A DNA stretch of 41,088 bases from contig DATHJB010000160.1 in NCBI GenBank assembly GCA_035316325.1, positions 1-41,088 on the forward strand. The letters are read 5' to 3'. Source of the stretch: Acidimicrobiales bacterium (GTDB taxonomy: Bacteria; Actinomycetota; Acidimicrobiia; Acidimicrobiales; VFJN01). The position numbers and the translations under genes were made by a program. The notes beneath the pieces were generated by a model. That model was not told the origin of the DNA and made no database searches. It saw nothing but the letters and a program-made list of their open reading frames with translations. Within the stretch, counting starts at the first letter, position 1; every line of letters begins with the position of its first letter. Below, in pieces: positions 14,652 through 22,155 of this stretch.

Positions 14652-15296
14652 GTGCACACCGCCGTGACATGGCGACACACAGCTGTTCTGGCCGTCTCGC
14701 TGCTGGCTGTCGGCGCGTGCTCGTCGGGGTCGGACGACGACGCCAGCACCGGCTCGGGCGACGGGGTCGAGGGCGTGCAGCTCGACCCGACGTCCACGGA
14801 GCCGCCCGGATCCGACGGCGCCGCGGTGCAGCCCTACGTCGAGGACCTGCTGGCCCGGTACGAGACGACGGTCAACGACATCCTCGCCGACCAGCCGGCG
14901 GCGCAGGACCCGTCGAACCCCACGGTCGAGGAGTACCTCGACATCTTCGAGCCCGACAGCGACGCGGCCGAGCAGACGCTCGCGGGCTGGCGGGCCAACG
15001 CCGAGGAGGGGCTGACGGTCGAGCCGTCCGAGGCGGGCGAGCCGGCGATCGCCTCGTGGCTCGACGGCGAGATCGAGGCCGTGTCCGACGACGAGGTCAC
15101 TTTCCCGACCTGTGACGAGCATCACTACAGCGTGCACGACGCGCAGGGCGATCCCGTGGAGGACGTTCGACTCACCGACCAACCGGGCAGGGGTGTGGCC
15201 GTCCGCATCGATGGCCAGTGGCGTCTGCGGGAGCTGGAGCTCCTGGGGACGGAGACAGGGTGCCGCACCGACGGCACGGACACGGAGGACGCATGA
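14652..15296 (+). CDS. Lipoprotein A of a duplicated pair upstream of the Tad genes
   Basis: A 214-residue lipoprotein; the signal peptide MHTAVTWRHTAVLAVSLLAVGAC carries a VGAC lipobox. After an acidic/Gly linker comes a helical region (YVEDLLARYETTVNDILAD) and a small C-terminal domain ending GRGVAVRIDGQWRLRELELL with two cysteines (TCDE and TGCR). It is clearly paralogous to the protein at 16504-17160. The GTG at 14652 has AGAGAGGAG eight bases upstream; a GTG at 14598 would give an unusually long leader. The stop overlaps the next start (ATGA). The fold of the C-terminal part looks like a nuclear-transport-factor-like or SnoaL-type accessory domain, but this is only an impression. Confidence 0.75.
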   Translation: MHTAVTWRHTAVLAVSLLAVGACSSGSDDDASTGSGDGVEGVQLDPTSTEPPGSDGAAVQPYVEDLLARYETTVNDILADQPAAQDPSNPTVEEYLDIFEPDSDAAEQTLAGWRANAEEGLTVEPSEAGEPAIASWLDGEIEAVSDDEVTFPTCDEHHYSVHDAQGDPVEDVRLTDQPGRGVAVRIDGQWRLRELELLGTETGCRTDGTDTEDA

Positions 15297-16243
15297 TGCG
15301 CAAGGGACGACGCCTCTCGATCGCCGCCGTGGGCCTGGTGCTGTTGCTGGGCCTGCCGCTGGCCACGGCCACGGCCACGGCCGCACCGTCCGCGGCGTGC
15401 CCGCCCGGCCAGACGCCGGTGACGACGGCCGTGCGCAGCCGCGTGACGGGGAAGATGGTCAGCGTGACGATCTGCCAAGGCGGCAGCACCACCACGGGGC
15501 CCACCACACCGGGCGACGACGGCGACGGGGGCGGCGGCGGCTTCGACCCGGACAACTACCTGGTGTGCAACCCCTGGGAGCAGGTGAACCCGGGGTCGGA
15601 GCCCTGGGGCAAGCCGGAAGGCGCCAGTCCCGACATCAAGGCGTACCAGTGCGTCCAGTACATCAACGGCAACCCCCAGTACGGGCCCTACATCCCGCAA
15701 TGGCTCGAGCCGGGCGAGGTGCCGCTCCCGTCGCCGCAGGAGGTGGCCGGCGACCTGCTGGCGGACGTCCGCGGTGAGCTGCTCGATCCCGCCCTGGTGA
15801 GCGACCCCGCCGCGGGGACCCCCTCACTGATCGACGTCCCGACCTTCGTGTCCGTCAGCAACTGGCAGGAGGGGTTCACCCGGGAGAGCTGCGACCCGAC
15901 CGGCGCGATCTGCGTGACGCTCACCGCCGCCCCGGCGCTGACGTTCGACCCCGGCGACGGCGGCGCGGCCGTCGCCTGCGAGCCGGGCGGCACCCGCTTC
16001 GACCCCGAGGGGCCGAGCCCCCGGGAGCAGGCCGACGCGGAGGGCGCCTGCGCCCACGTCTACGGCCTGCGGACCGGTGTGGCGGGTCGGCCGACCGCCT
16101 GGGAGGGCGAGGTGACCGTCACCTGGTCCGTCTCCTGGGCGCAGACCGCGGGCGGCGGCCAGACGGGCGTGCTGGCGGACATCCCGCTGGCGGCGGCGCT
16201 ACCTCGCGAGGTGGAGGAGGTGCAGAGCGTCATCGACGGGTGA
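15293..16243 (+). CDS. Secreted protein A of the duplicated pair
   Basis: A 316-residue exported protein: Arg-containing N-terminus, hydrophobic core, and an Ala-rich cleavage region ending near residue 34 (TATAAPSA). The mature region has an N-terminal Cys-containing part (CPPGQTP, VCNPWEQVN, YQCVQYING), a Gly-rich linker, and a C-terminal domain with VPTFVSVSNWQ and GACAHVYGLRTGVAGRP followed by EVTVTWSVSW. That domain is shared with the protein at 17157-18140. Translation is coupled to lipoprotein A by the ATGA overlap at 15293-15296. No enzyme motif is visible. Its place in front of a Tad operon suggests a pilus-associated surface protein. Confidence 0.72.
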   Translation: MMRKGRRLSIAAVGLVLLLGLPLATATATAAPSAACPPGQTPVTTAVRSRVTGKMVSVTICQGGSTTTGPTTPGDDGDGGGGGFDPDNYLVCNPWEQVNPGSEPWGKPEGASPDIKAYQCVQYINGNPQYGPYIPQWLEPGEVPLPSPQEVAGDLLADVRGELLDPALVSDPAAGTPSLIDVPTFVSVSNWQEGFTRESCDPTGAICVTLTAAPALTFDPGDGGAAVACEPGGTRFDPEGPSPREQADAEGACAHVYGLRTGVAGRPTAWEGEVTVTWSVSWAQTAGGGQTGVLADIPLAAALPREVEEVQSVIDG

Positions 16244-16293
16244 CGAACCTGTCCCGACGTGTGATGAACCTGTAAGGCGACGTGTGAACCCGT
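16241..16293 (+). repeat. Three helically phased direct repeats (TGAYGAACCTGT-like)
   Basis: TGACGAACCTGT (16241-16252) and TGATGAACCTGT (16262-16273) are followed by a degenerate GAACCCGT copy (16286-16293). The GAACC cores start at 16245, 16266 and 16286, spaced 21 and 20 bp, about two helical turns. The first copy overlaps the stop region of the upstream gene. The AT-richer stretch 16290-16380 follows, so these look like activator sites for a promoter of the second cassette and the Tad genes. Confidence 0.6.
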
Positions 16294-16503
16294 TCGGAAT
16301 GGCGTACAAATACCTCGTAACGTCCTTCGACTGTTACTAGACGTACCACAAGTAAGTTCACTACAGTTGATGCTTCCGGTGGTGCTGTCCGCGCTAACGC
16401 CATCGGGACCCTGAGAACAACGGGAACGCCAGGACCCGAGGTGTCGCCGCACGAGGGGTGGGGCGAGGCCGCGGGCCTCGGCTCGGCTATTGGGAGTGCG
16501 ACA
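16294..16503 (+). promoter_or_regulatory. Leader/promoter region before the second cassette and the Tad operon
   Basis: This gap holds the lowest-GC stretch in the Tad neighbourhood (about 16290-16380), including GTAAC (16317-16321) facing GTTAC (16333-16337). It then becomes GC-rich with a 7-bp hairpin, CGAGGCC (16464-16470) with GGCCTCG (16474-16480). The end, GCTATTGGGAG, also occurs as GCTATTGGGGAG before lipoprotein A (14585-14596), so part of the leader was duplicated along with the genes. I could not assign a single clear -35/-10 pair or a known riboswitch. Confidence 0.45.
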
Positions 16504-17160
16504 GTGAGCGCGGCGAGCGGACGGAGGGTGACGGAGACGGGGATGGCGCTGGTCGTCACGCTGTCGCTCGTCGCCGGGTGCAGCTCCGACGACGACTCCC
16601 GCGGCGACGGCGACGACGGGGAGGTGGCGGGCGTGGAGCTCGACGCCGGTGCCGACACCCCGAGCGAGACCCATCCGCCGGCGGAGCGCCTCGACGAGGT
16701 GTACCCCCACGTCGTCGACCTGCTGGCCAGCTACGACGAGCTGGTGGAGGAGATCGTCGCCGACCCGGCGGCCCTCGACTCCCCCGGCGACGACGTGGAC
16801 GACCGGTTCCTCGCCCTGTTCTCCGCCGAGAACGCCTTCGCCCGGGCCTCGCTCGACGGCTGGGAGCAGCTGGCCGCCGACGACGTGCGGCTGGAGCCGG
16901 CGTCGTCGGAGCACCCGCTGAACTTCACCTACCTCGACGGCGGCGTGCAACAGGTGGGCGACGACGGGGTCCGCTTCGCCCACTGCACCGTCCAGCGCTA
17001 CGTCCGCTACGAGGGCGACGACGAGACCGACCGCACCGACGAACCCGTGCTGCTGCCGGGCCAGGGCACCGCCGTGCGCGTCGACGGCCGCTGGCTGCTC
17101 GACACGCTGGAGACGCCCCCCGGCCTCCAGGGCTGCACCGAGGGAGACCAGGGACCATGA
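16504..17160 (+). CDS. Lipoprotein B of the duplicated pair
   Basis: A 218-residue lipoprotein. The signal peptide ends LSLVAGC (lipobox VAGC), followed by an acidic linker. The mature domain parallels lipoprotein A: VVDLLASYDELVEEIVAD against VEDLLARYETTVNDILAD, and GTAVRVDGRWLLDTLE against GVAVRIDGQWRLRELE, with the same two late cysteines (HCTV, QGC). The GTG at 16504 has GGGAG eight bases upstream (16491-16495). Its TGA overlaps the next ATG (ATGA). With its partner it forms the second copy of the cassette that leads directly into cpaB. Confidence 0.75.
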   Translation: MSAASGRRVTETGMALVVTLSLVAGCSSDDDSRGDGDDGEVAGVELDAGADTPSETHPPAERLDEVYPHVVDLLASYDELVEEIVADPAALDSPGDDVDDRFLALFSAENAFARASLDGWEQLAADDVRLEPASSEHPLNFTYLDGGVQQVGDDGVRFAHCTVQRYVRYEGDDETDRTDEPVLLPGQGTAVRVDGRWLLDTLETPPGLQGCTEGDQGP

Positions 17161-18140
17161 GAGCGCGATCCATCCATCCCGCCCTGGTGGCGATCCTGCT
17201 GTCGACGACGTCGCTCGGCCTGTGGTCGGGCGCCGCCGCCGCGGCCCCCGCAGCCCCGACGCAGAGCGAGGACTGCCCCAACCAGGTGAACGGGGCCCAG
17301 TGCCCGGATGCCGACGCCGGGGGTGGCGGCGGCCGGGTCGTGGTGCCCATCACGCTGGCGCCCGGGGATGTGCCCAACGGCGGCCCCGGTCCCGAGTGTC
17401 CCAGCGGGCCGCCCGACGACCCGAACGAGGGGTGGATGACCCTGGAGGAGTGGGAGGTGTACAACTCCCCCGGGGTGTACGACACGGATCCCCAGCCCGA
17501 GGGGGCCACCACCTACTGGGTCTTCGCTTGCTTCCTGCGCACCGGCTTCGAGATGGGCGTCGACTTCGACTGGTTGGTGTACGAGCAGGGCTGGGGCGGG
17601 GACGATCCCCCCGAGCCCGGGCCGACGGCGACCGACATCCTCGAACCCCTGTGGGCGCACGTGCAGGGCCTCCTGCTGCCGCCGGTACCGGTGCTCGCGC
17701 CCGACGAGGGCACCCGCTCCACGCTCGAGGTGCCCACCTTCGTGGCGATCGACAACCCCCAGCCGGCCACCGAGTACCGCACCACCTTCGCCGGCATCAC
17801 CGTGTGGATCACCGTCGACCCGACCGTGACCCTCCACCCCGGCGAGCCCGACGCCCCCGCCGTGGCCTGCGACGACGACGGCACGACCTACGACCCGGGC
17901 GGCGCCGGCCCCCGTGCGCAGGCCGAGGTCGACGGCGCCTGCGCCCACGTCTACGGGCGTCGGACGGGGGCCGCCGGACGCCCCGACGCGTGGGCCGGTG
18001 ACGTGACCATCAGTTGGGTGGTGAACTGGGGGTCGTCCGAGCCCGGGCAGGAGGGTGCCCTCACGGCCGATCCGAGCGTGGGCACCTTCGACCGGATCGT
18101 GGACGAGGTACAGGGCGTGATGACCGAGCCAGGCGAGTAG
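17157..18140 (+). CDS. Secreted protein B of the duplicated pair
   Basis: A 327-residue exported protein with signal peptide (cleavage probably near AAAAAPAAP, about residue 32). The N-terminal part has Cys-containing segments (DCPNQVNGAQCPD, PECPSGPP) and an acidic/aromatic region. The C-terminal half matches secreted protein A: LEVPTFVAIDNPQPATEY, YDPGGAGPRAQAEVDGACA, HVYGRRTGAAGRPDAW and DVTISWVVNWG. The gene overlaps the lipoprotein B stop and is 13 bases from the SAF-domain gene, so it is in the same transcript as the Tad genes. A role as a surface or pilus-tip accessory is inferred from location only. Confidence 0.75.
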   Translation: MRARSIHPALVAILLSTTSLGLWSGAAAAAPAAPTQSEDCPNQVNGAQCPDADAGGGGGRVVVPITLAPGDVPNGGPGPECPSGPPDDPNEGWMTLEEWEVYNSPGVYDTDPQPEGATTYWVFACFLRTGFEMGVDFDWLVYEQGWGGDDPPEPGPTATDILEPLWAHVQGLLLPPVPVLAPDEGTRSTLEVPTFVAIDNPQPATEYRTTFAGITVWITVDPTVTLHPGEPDAPAVACDDDGTTYDPGGAGPRAQAEVDGACAHVYGRRTGAAGRPDAWAGDVTISWVVNWGSSEPGQEGALTADPSVGTFDRIVDEVQGVMTEPGE

Positions 18141-18153
18141 GCGAGAGGACACG

Positions 18154-18945
18154 ATGAGCTCACTCGACGACAGGCCACCGCCCCCTCCCCCGCCGCCGCC
18201 CGGCGGACCGGGCCCGGGTGGCGATCCGTACGGGCCCGCACCGGCGGCGCCCACGCCCGCCCGGCCACCGGCGGGCCGACCGACGATCGCGCCGCCGCGA
18301 CGGCTGGGCCGCCGCACGCCCGCGCCCGTGTCCACGTCGCCCGGCGGGCTGCCCACCCGGCGCCGCTGGGGCCGCTTCGCCGCCGGCATCACCCTGGCGC
18401 TGCTGGGTGCCTGGGTGTTCGCCGCCGTCTACGTGTCGGCCGGCAAGCGGGTGGAGGTGCTGGCGCTGGCCAACGACGTGTCGATGTACCAGGAGCTGAC
18501 GCGCGAGGACCTGCGCACGGTGCGCGTCGCCGCCGACCCGTCGGTGGAGACGGTCAAGGCGAGCCAGGCCGACGACCTGGTGGGCCGCATCGCCGCGGTG
18601 GAGCTGCGGGAGGGCACGCTCCTGGCCGGCACCCAGCTGTTCGCCGACGACGTGTCGCCGCCGGCGGCGGGCTTCACGATCGTGACCGGCGTCGTCGACC
18701 GGGGGCAGGCCGGCCCCAGCGCCCTGGTGCCGGGCCGCCAGATCACCGTCAACGTGATCCCCAAGCAGCAGAGCGACCCGCCGGTCGACCAGGTCGACGC
18801 CGAGCTCTACTCGGTCGGCGACGAGGACGAGAACGACGGCAAGCGGCAGATCGAGTTCATCGTCCGCAACGCCGACAACACGACCGCCCTGGGCGACGCC
18901 GCCCGCGACGGCCGCATCACCCTCGGCGTCCCGGGCCAGGACTAA
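18154..18945 (+). CDS. SAF-domain pilus assembly protein (CpaB/RcpC-like)
   Basis: A 263-residue protein with a cytoplasmic Pro-rich N-terminus (a run of nine prolines near residue 8), one membrane segment (FAAGITLALLGAWVFAAVYV, about 73-92), and an extracytoplasmic SAF domain. The SAF region includes VEVLALANDVSMYQELTREDL and GRIAAVELREGTLLAGTQLF, followed by LVPGRQITVNVIP. CpaB-type proteins support assembly of the Tad pilus in the envelope. AGAGGA lies four bases before the ATG. The next gene, tadZ, does not overlap; a long inverted repeat (18946-19105) intervenes. Confidence 0.85.
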   Translation: MSSLDDRPPPPPPPPPGGPGPGGDPYGPAPAAPTPARPPAGRPTIAPPRRLGRRTPAPVSTSPGGLPTRRRWGRFAAGITLALLGAWVFAAVYVSAGKRVEVLALANDVSMYQELTREDLRTVRVAADPSVETVKASQADDLVGRIAAVELREGTLLAGTQLFADDVSPPAAGFTIVTGVVDRGQAGPSALVPGRQITVNVIPKQQSDPPVDQVDAELYSVGDEDENDGKRQIEFIVRNADNTTALGDAARDGRITLGVPGQD

Positions 18946-19105
18946 AGGGCCGTGGCCATGAACGTTTGCGCCCACCACGACGGCCAGATGACGCCGCTCG
19001 CTGCGTCCTCCGCCTCGAAAGGCGCCTGCCTTCCTTCGACGTCGGTCCTTGCGACCGGCGCCCCTGACTCGCCGTGGACGGCCGAACGTCCATGGCCACG
19101 GCCCT
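18946..19105. repeat. 23-bp inverted repeat spanning the cpaB-tadZ junction and the tadZ start
   Basis: Bases 18946-18968 pair with 19083-19105 at 21 of 23 positions, with 114 bases between. A smaller stem, CGGTC (19043-19047) with GACCG (19053-19057), lies in the loop. The right arm contains the tadZ ATG (19092). In RNA this would hide the tadZ start, suggesting an attenuator, processing site or decayed insertion of a small inverted-repeat element. Confidence 0.7.
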
Positions 19106-19958
19106 GATGCCCGCGTACGTGCTCGTCGCTGCGAAGGGGTCGCCCGGGGTCACCACCGCGGCCGCGGCGCTGGCGGCGGTCGCCACGACCAGCGGGCGGT
19201 CCATCCTCGCCGAGCTCGACCCCTCGGGCGGGTCGATCGCCGTGCTCACCGGCCAGCCCGCCGTGGTGGGGCTGGTCGACGCGGCCACGCTGCTGCGGCG
19301 GTCGACGTCGGCGGCGGCCGTCGACGACAACGCCACGATGGTGCCCCACGGCGTCGCCACGCTGCTGGCGCCCAACTCGGGGGCGGTGGCCGAGTCGGTG
19401 ATCGGCTCGATCAGCGAGCGCTGGGTGCCGGCCCTGCGGACCGCGGCGCTCGACGTGATCGTCGACGCCGGCCGCTGGGAGCCCAGCCAGACCACCGCCC
19501 GGCGGGTGCTCGGTGCCGACGTGCTGGTGGTGGTCGTGCGGCCCACGGTCGCCGGCGTCGAGGCGACCCGGCACATCGTCGACCGGGTGCGGGAGGTCGC
19601 GAAGCGGCCGGCCGCGGCGCTGGTGGTCGGGGCCAAGCCCTACCGGCCCGAGGAGGTCGCCCACCACCTCGACCTGCCGCTGGCCGGGTCGATCGCCTGG
19701 GACCCCCGCGGCGCCACCAACCTGTGGGCCCACGGCGTGAGCCGCACCTGGATGCGCACCCTGCTGGCCCGCTCGGCGGCCGCGGTGTGGGGCAACCTGT
19801 TCGAGATCGCGATGCCGGTGACCGCCGGCCAGAACGGCTCGGCACCACCCGCCCACCTCCCCGGCTCCGGCCCCGGCCCTGGTGTCGCCCGTCCCGGCTA
19901 TGCCGGCCCCCCGGGCTCTCCCGGTCACCCCGGCATCACCGGACCGGAGGTCGTGTAG
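19092..19958 (+). CDS. tadZ: TadZ/CpaE-like MinD/ParA-family protein with altered P-loop
   Basis: A 288-residue MinD/ParA-fold protein expected to mark the site of Tad pilus assembly. Strand 1 leads into KGSPGVTT (residues 15-22): the first, signature lysine (K15) is kept, but the Walker A lysine of KGGxGKTT is replaced by valine (V20), so ATP hydrolysis is doubtful. Further ParA-like elements are ILAELDPSGGS, LDVIVDAGRW and VLVVVVRPTVAGVEAT. The C-terminus is a Pro/Gly-rich tail (from about 250). The start ATG 19092 lies within an inverted-repeat arm; a GTG at 19074 is an alternative. The stop is two bases before the tadA start. Confidence 0.83.
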   Translation: MATALMPAYVLVAAKGSPGVTTAAAALAAVATTSGRSILAELDPSGGSIAVLTGQPAVVGLVDAATLLRRSTSAAAVDDNATMVPHGVATLLAPNSGAVAESVIGSISERWVPALRTAALDVIVDAGRWEPSQTTARRVLGADVLVVVVRPTVAGVEATRHIVDRVREVAKRPAAALVVGAKPYRPEEVAHHLDLPLAGSIAWDPRGATNLWAHGVSRTWMRTLLARSAAAVWGNLFEIAMPVTAGQNGSAPPAHLPGSGPGPGVARPGYAGPPGSPGHPGITGPEVV

Positions 19959-19960
19959 TC

Positions 19961-21322
19961 GTGAACGAGCGTCTCGTCGACCAGTTGCGCCGGATCGTCG
20001 CCGTGGAGATCGGCGACGAGGAGGCGCGCCGCGAGCAGGAGGACCTGCCGCCGCTCGACCAGCTCGACCGGACACAGATGGCCCGGTCGATCCTGCGCCG
20101 CGAGCTCGACGGGCAGTGGCGCGCCGCCCAGCGCCGCGGCGAGATGACCCTCAACCCGGACGAGGAGGACCACGTCATCGACTCGGTCCTCGCCGGGCTC
20201 TTCTCCACCCTGCCCGGCCTGGAGACCTACCTCGCCCGCAAGGACGTCACCGACATCTTCGTGATCGGCTGCGACAACGTGCGGGTGCGGACGCTCGACG
20301 GCCGCGAGCAGCGGGTGCCGCCGGTGGCCGAGTCCGACGAGCGGCTCATCGAGCAGATCCAGTCGCTGGCCCGGAAGGGCGGCCGCCTGGGCCTGACGTC
20401 CGGGGTGTCGAACATCGAGAAGGAGTTCTCGCCGGCCCGGCCGCTGCTCGACCTGCAGCTGTCCGACGGCTCCCGCCTCGCCGCGGTGGCGTGGGTGTCG
20501 GCCCGGCCCTACGTGTCGGTGCGCCGCCACCCGCTGGTCGATGCCGACCAGTACACACTGGTCAACGACTGGAAGATGTACGACGAGGGCATGGCCAGCC
20601 TGCTCGCCGCGGCGATGCGGGCCCGGCTCAACATGCTCATCGCCGGCGGCATGGGCCGGGGCAAGACCACGCTCATGCGCGCCCTGCTCCACGAGTGCCC
20701 GCCCGACGAGCGCATCGTCGTGCTGGAGCAGGAGGCCGAGCTGCAGCTCGGGCTGGACGTCCGGCGCCACGACCACGTGCTGGAGCTGATGGAGCGCCCC
20801 TCCAACATGGAGGGCCAGGGCGCCATCACGCTCGCCGACCTGACCTGGGCCGTGAAGCGGCACGCCCCCGACCGCATCGTGGTGGGCGAGGTGCGCGGGC
20901 CCGAGGTGGTGTTCATGCTGGAGGCGGCGTCGGACGGCATCGCCGGCACGCTCTGCACCCTGCACGCCCGTTCGACCCGGCAGACCTTCGAGAAGCTCGT
21001 CAACTACGCCCGCCGCGGCGGCGCGCAGTTCGACCGCTCCGACGTGCTGCAGACCGCGGCCTTCGCCCTCGACCTGATCGTCTACATCGACCTCACCCCC
21101 GACCGGAAGCGGGTGATCTCCGAGGTCAGCCAGGTGGTCGGCTACGACGTGACCGACAAGCAGGTCATCACCAACGAGATCTTCGTGCCCGGCCCCGACC
21201 GGGCCGCCGTGCGCAACCCCAACGCCCCCATGCCGGTCGACCTGCTCGACCTGCTGATGGAGTACGGCTACGACCCCGACCTGCACCGCGACGGCCCGCC
21301 GCTGCCCGGGAGGCCGTGGTGA
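19961..21322 (+). CDS. tadA: TadA/CpaF secretion ATPase
   Basis: A 453-residue GspE/VirB11-superfamily ATPase, the motor for Tad pilus extension. The N-terminal domain is helical and charged. The CpaF core includes LARKDVTDIFVIG and EFSPARPLLDLQLSDGSRL in the middle. Walker A is GGMGRGKT (residues 229-236); then come the acidic-box region VVLEQEAELQL, the Walker B/His-box region DRIVVGEVRGPE, and GTLCTLHARST. In many family members the acidic box reads ED; here it is EQE. The GTG at 19961 follows the tadZ stop by two bases. Its TGA overlaps the tadB start (GTGA). Confidence 0.93.
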   Translation: MNERLVDQLRRIVAVEIGDEEARREQEDLPPLDQLDRTQMARSILRRELDGQWRAAQRRGEMTLNPDEEDHVIDSVLAGLFSTLPGLETYLARKDVTDIFVIGCDNVRVRTLDGREQRVPPVAESDERLIEQIQSLARKGGRLGLTSGVSNIEKEFSPARPLLDLQLSDGSRLAAVAWVSARPYVSVRRHPLVDADQYTLVNDWKMYDEGMASLLAAAMRARLNMLIAGGMGRGKTTLMRALLHECPPDERIVVLEQEAELQLGLDVRRHDHVLELMERPSNMEGQGAITLADLTWAVKRHAPDRIVVGEVRGPEVVFMLEAASDGIAGTLCTLHARSTRQTFEKLVNYARRGGAQFDRSDVLQTAAFALDLIVYIDLTPDRKRVISEVSQVVGYDVTDKQVITNEIFVPGPDRAAVRNPNAPMPVDLLDLLMEYGYDPDLHRDGPPLPGRPW

Positions 21323-22155
21323 CCAGCGTCGCGATGGCCTGCGGTGTGCTGGTGGTCGGCGGCCTGATGCTGGCCTGGGCGGGCCTGCAGCAGGCCCCGG
21401 TGGTCGAGCGCCAGGCCCGGTCGCAGCGCCGCACCTTCGACCCGGTCTCGCCGCAGCGGGTGGTGCTGATCGTGGCGCCGGCCGTGGCGCTCGTGCTCCT
21501 CACCCGCTGGCCGGTCGCCGGGTTCGCGCTGGGCGTCGCCGTCTGGTTCGCCACGTCGCCGGCCCTGCGCCAGCGCACCCAGAGCGCCGACATCGCCGAC
21601 GCCCTCACCACCTGGGCGGAGATGCTGCGCGACGCCACCGGCACGCCCCGCGGCATCGAAGGCGTGCTCGTGGCCACCGCGGCCGGTGCGCCGGTGCTGA
21701 TCCGGCCCCACGTCATCCGGCTGGCCCGGCGGCTGCCCTACGAGTCGATCGACACCGCGCTCGACGGGCTCGCCGACGACCTCGACCACCCCATCGGCGA
21801 CCTGGTGGTGACCGCCCTGCGGCTGTCGGCCCGCGCCGGCGGCCGCCACATCCGGGCGGTGCTCGACGACCTGGCGACCACGGCGCGCGAGGAGGCCCAG
21901 ATGCACCGCCGCGTCGAGGTGGCCCGGGCCCGGCCCCGCGCCGACATGCGCTCGGTGCTGATGGTGATGGCGCTGTTCGTCGTCCTGCTCGTGGTCGTGG
22001 CGCGGGACTACCTGTCGCCCTACCGCTCCGCGGTCGGGCAGGTCGTCCTGCTGGTGGTGTGCGTCATCTGGGCGCTGGGCGTGATGGCGATGGGCCGACT
22101 CGGCCGCAGCCGCCCGACCGAGCGCTTCCTCTCCGTGAAGGTGGCGGAGCCGTGA
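21319..22155 (+). CDS. tadB: TadB-like T2SF membrane platform protein
   Basis: A 278-residue integral membrane protein of the type II secretion system F family. There are two N-terminal hydrophobic segments (about 4-24 and 47-80), a cytoplasmic T2SF helical domain (about 85-210: DALTTWAEMLRDATGTPRGIE and LVVTALRLSARAGGRHIRAV), and two C-terminal membrane helices (from about 215). It pairs with TadC to form the inner-membrane platform contacted by TadA. The GTG at 21319 overlaps the tadA stop; another GTG one codon upstream is equally possible. Its stop overlaps the tadC start. Confidence 0.9.
   Translation: MTSVAMACGVLVVGGLMLAWAGLQQAPVVERQARSQRRTFDPVSPQRVVLIVAPAVALVLLTRWPVAGFALGVAVWFATSPALRQRTQSADIADALTTWAEMLRDATGTPRGIEGVLVATAAGAPVLIRPHVIRLARRLPYESIDTALDGLADDLDHPIGDLVVTALRLSARAGGRHIRAVLDDLATTAREEAQMHRRVEVARARPRADMRSVLMVMALFVVLLVVVARDYLSPYRSAVGQVVLLVVCVIWALGVMAMGRLGRSRPTERFLSVKVAEP

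Noticed and set aside
16317..16337. GTAAC/GTTAC pair as an MtrA site
   Set aside because: Five-base half-sites with an 11-base spacer are too weak to assign, and the spacing and orientation do not clearly fit known MtrA boxes.
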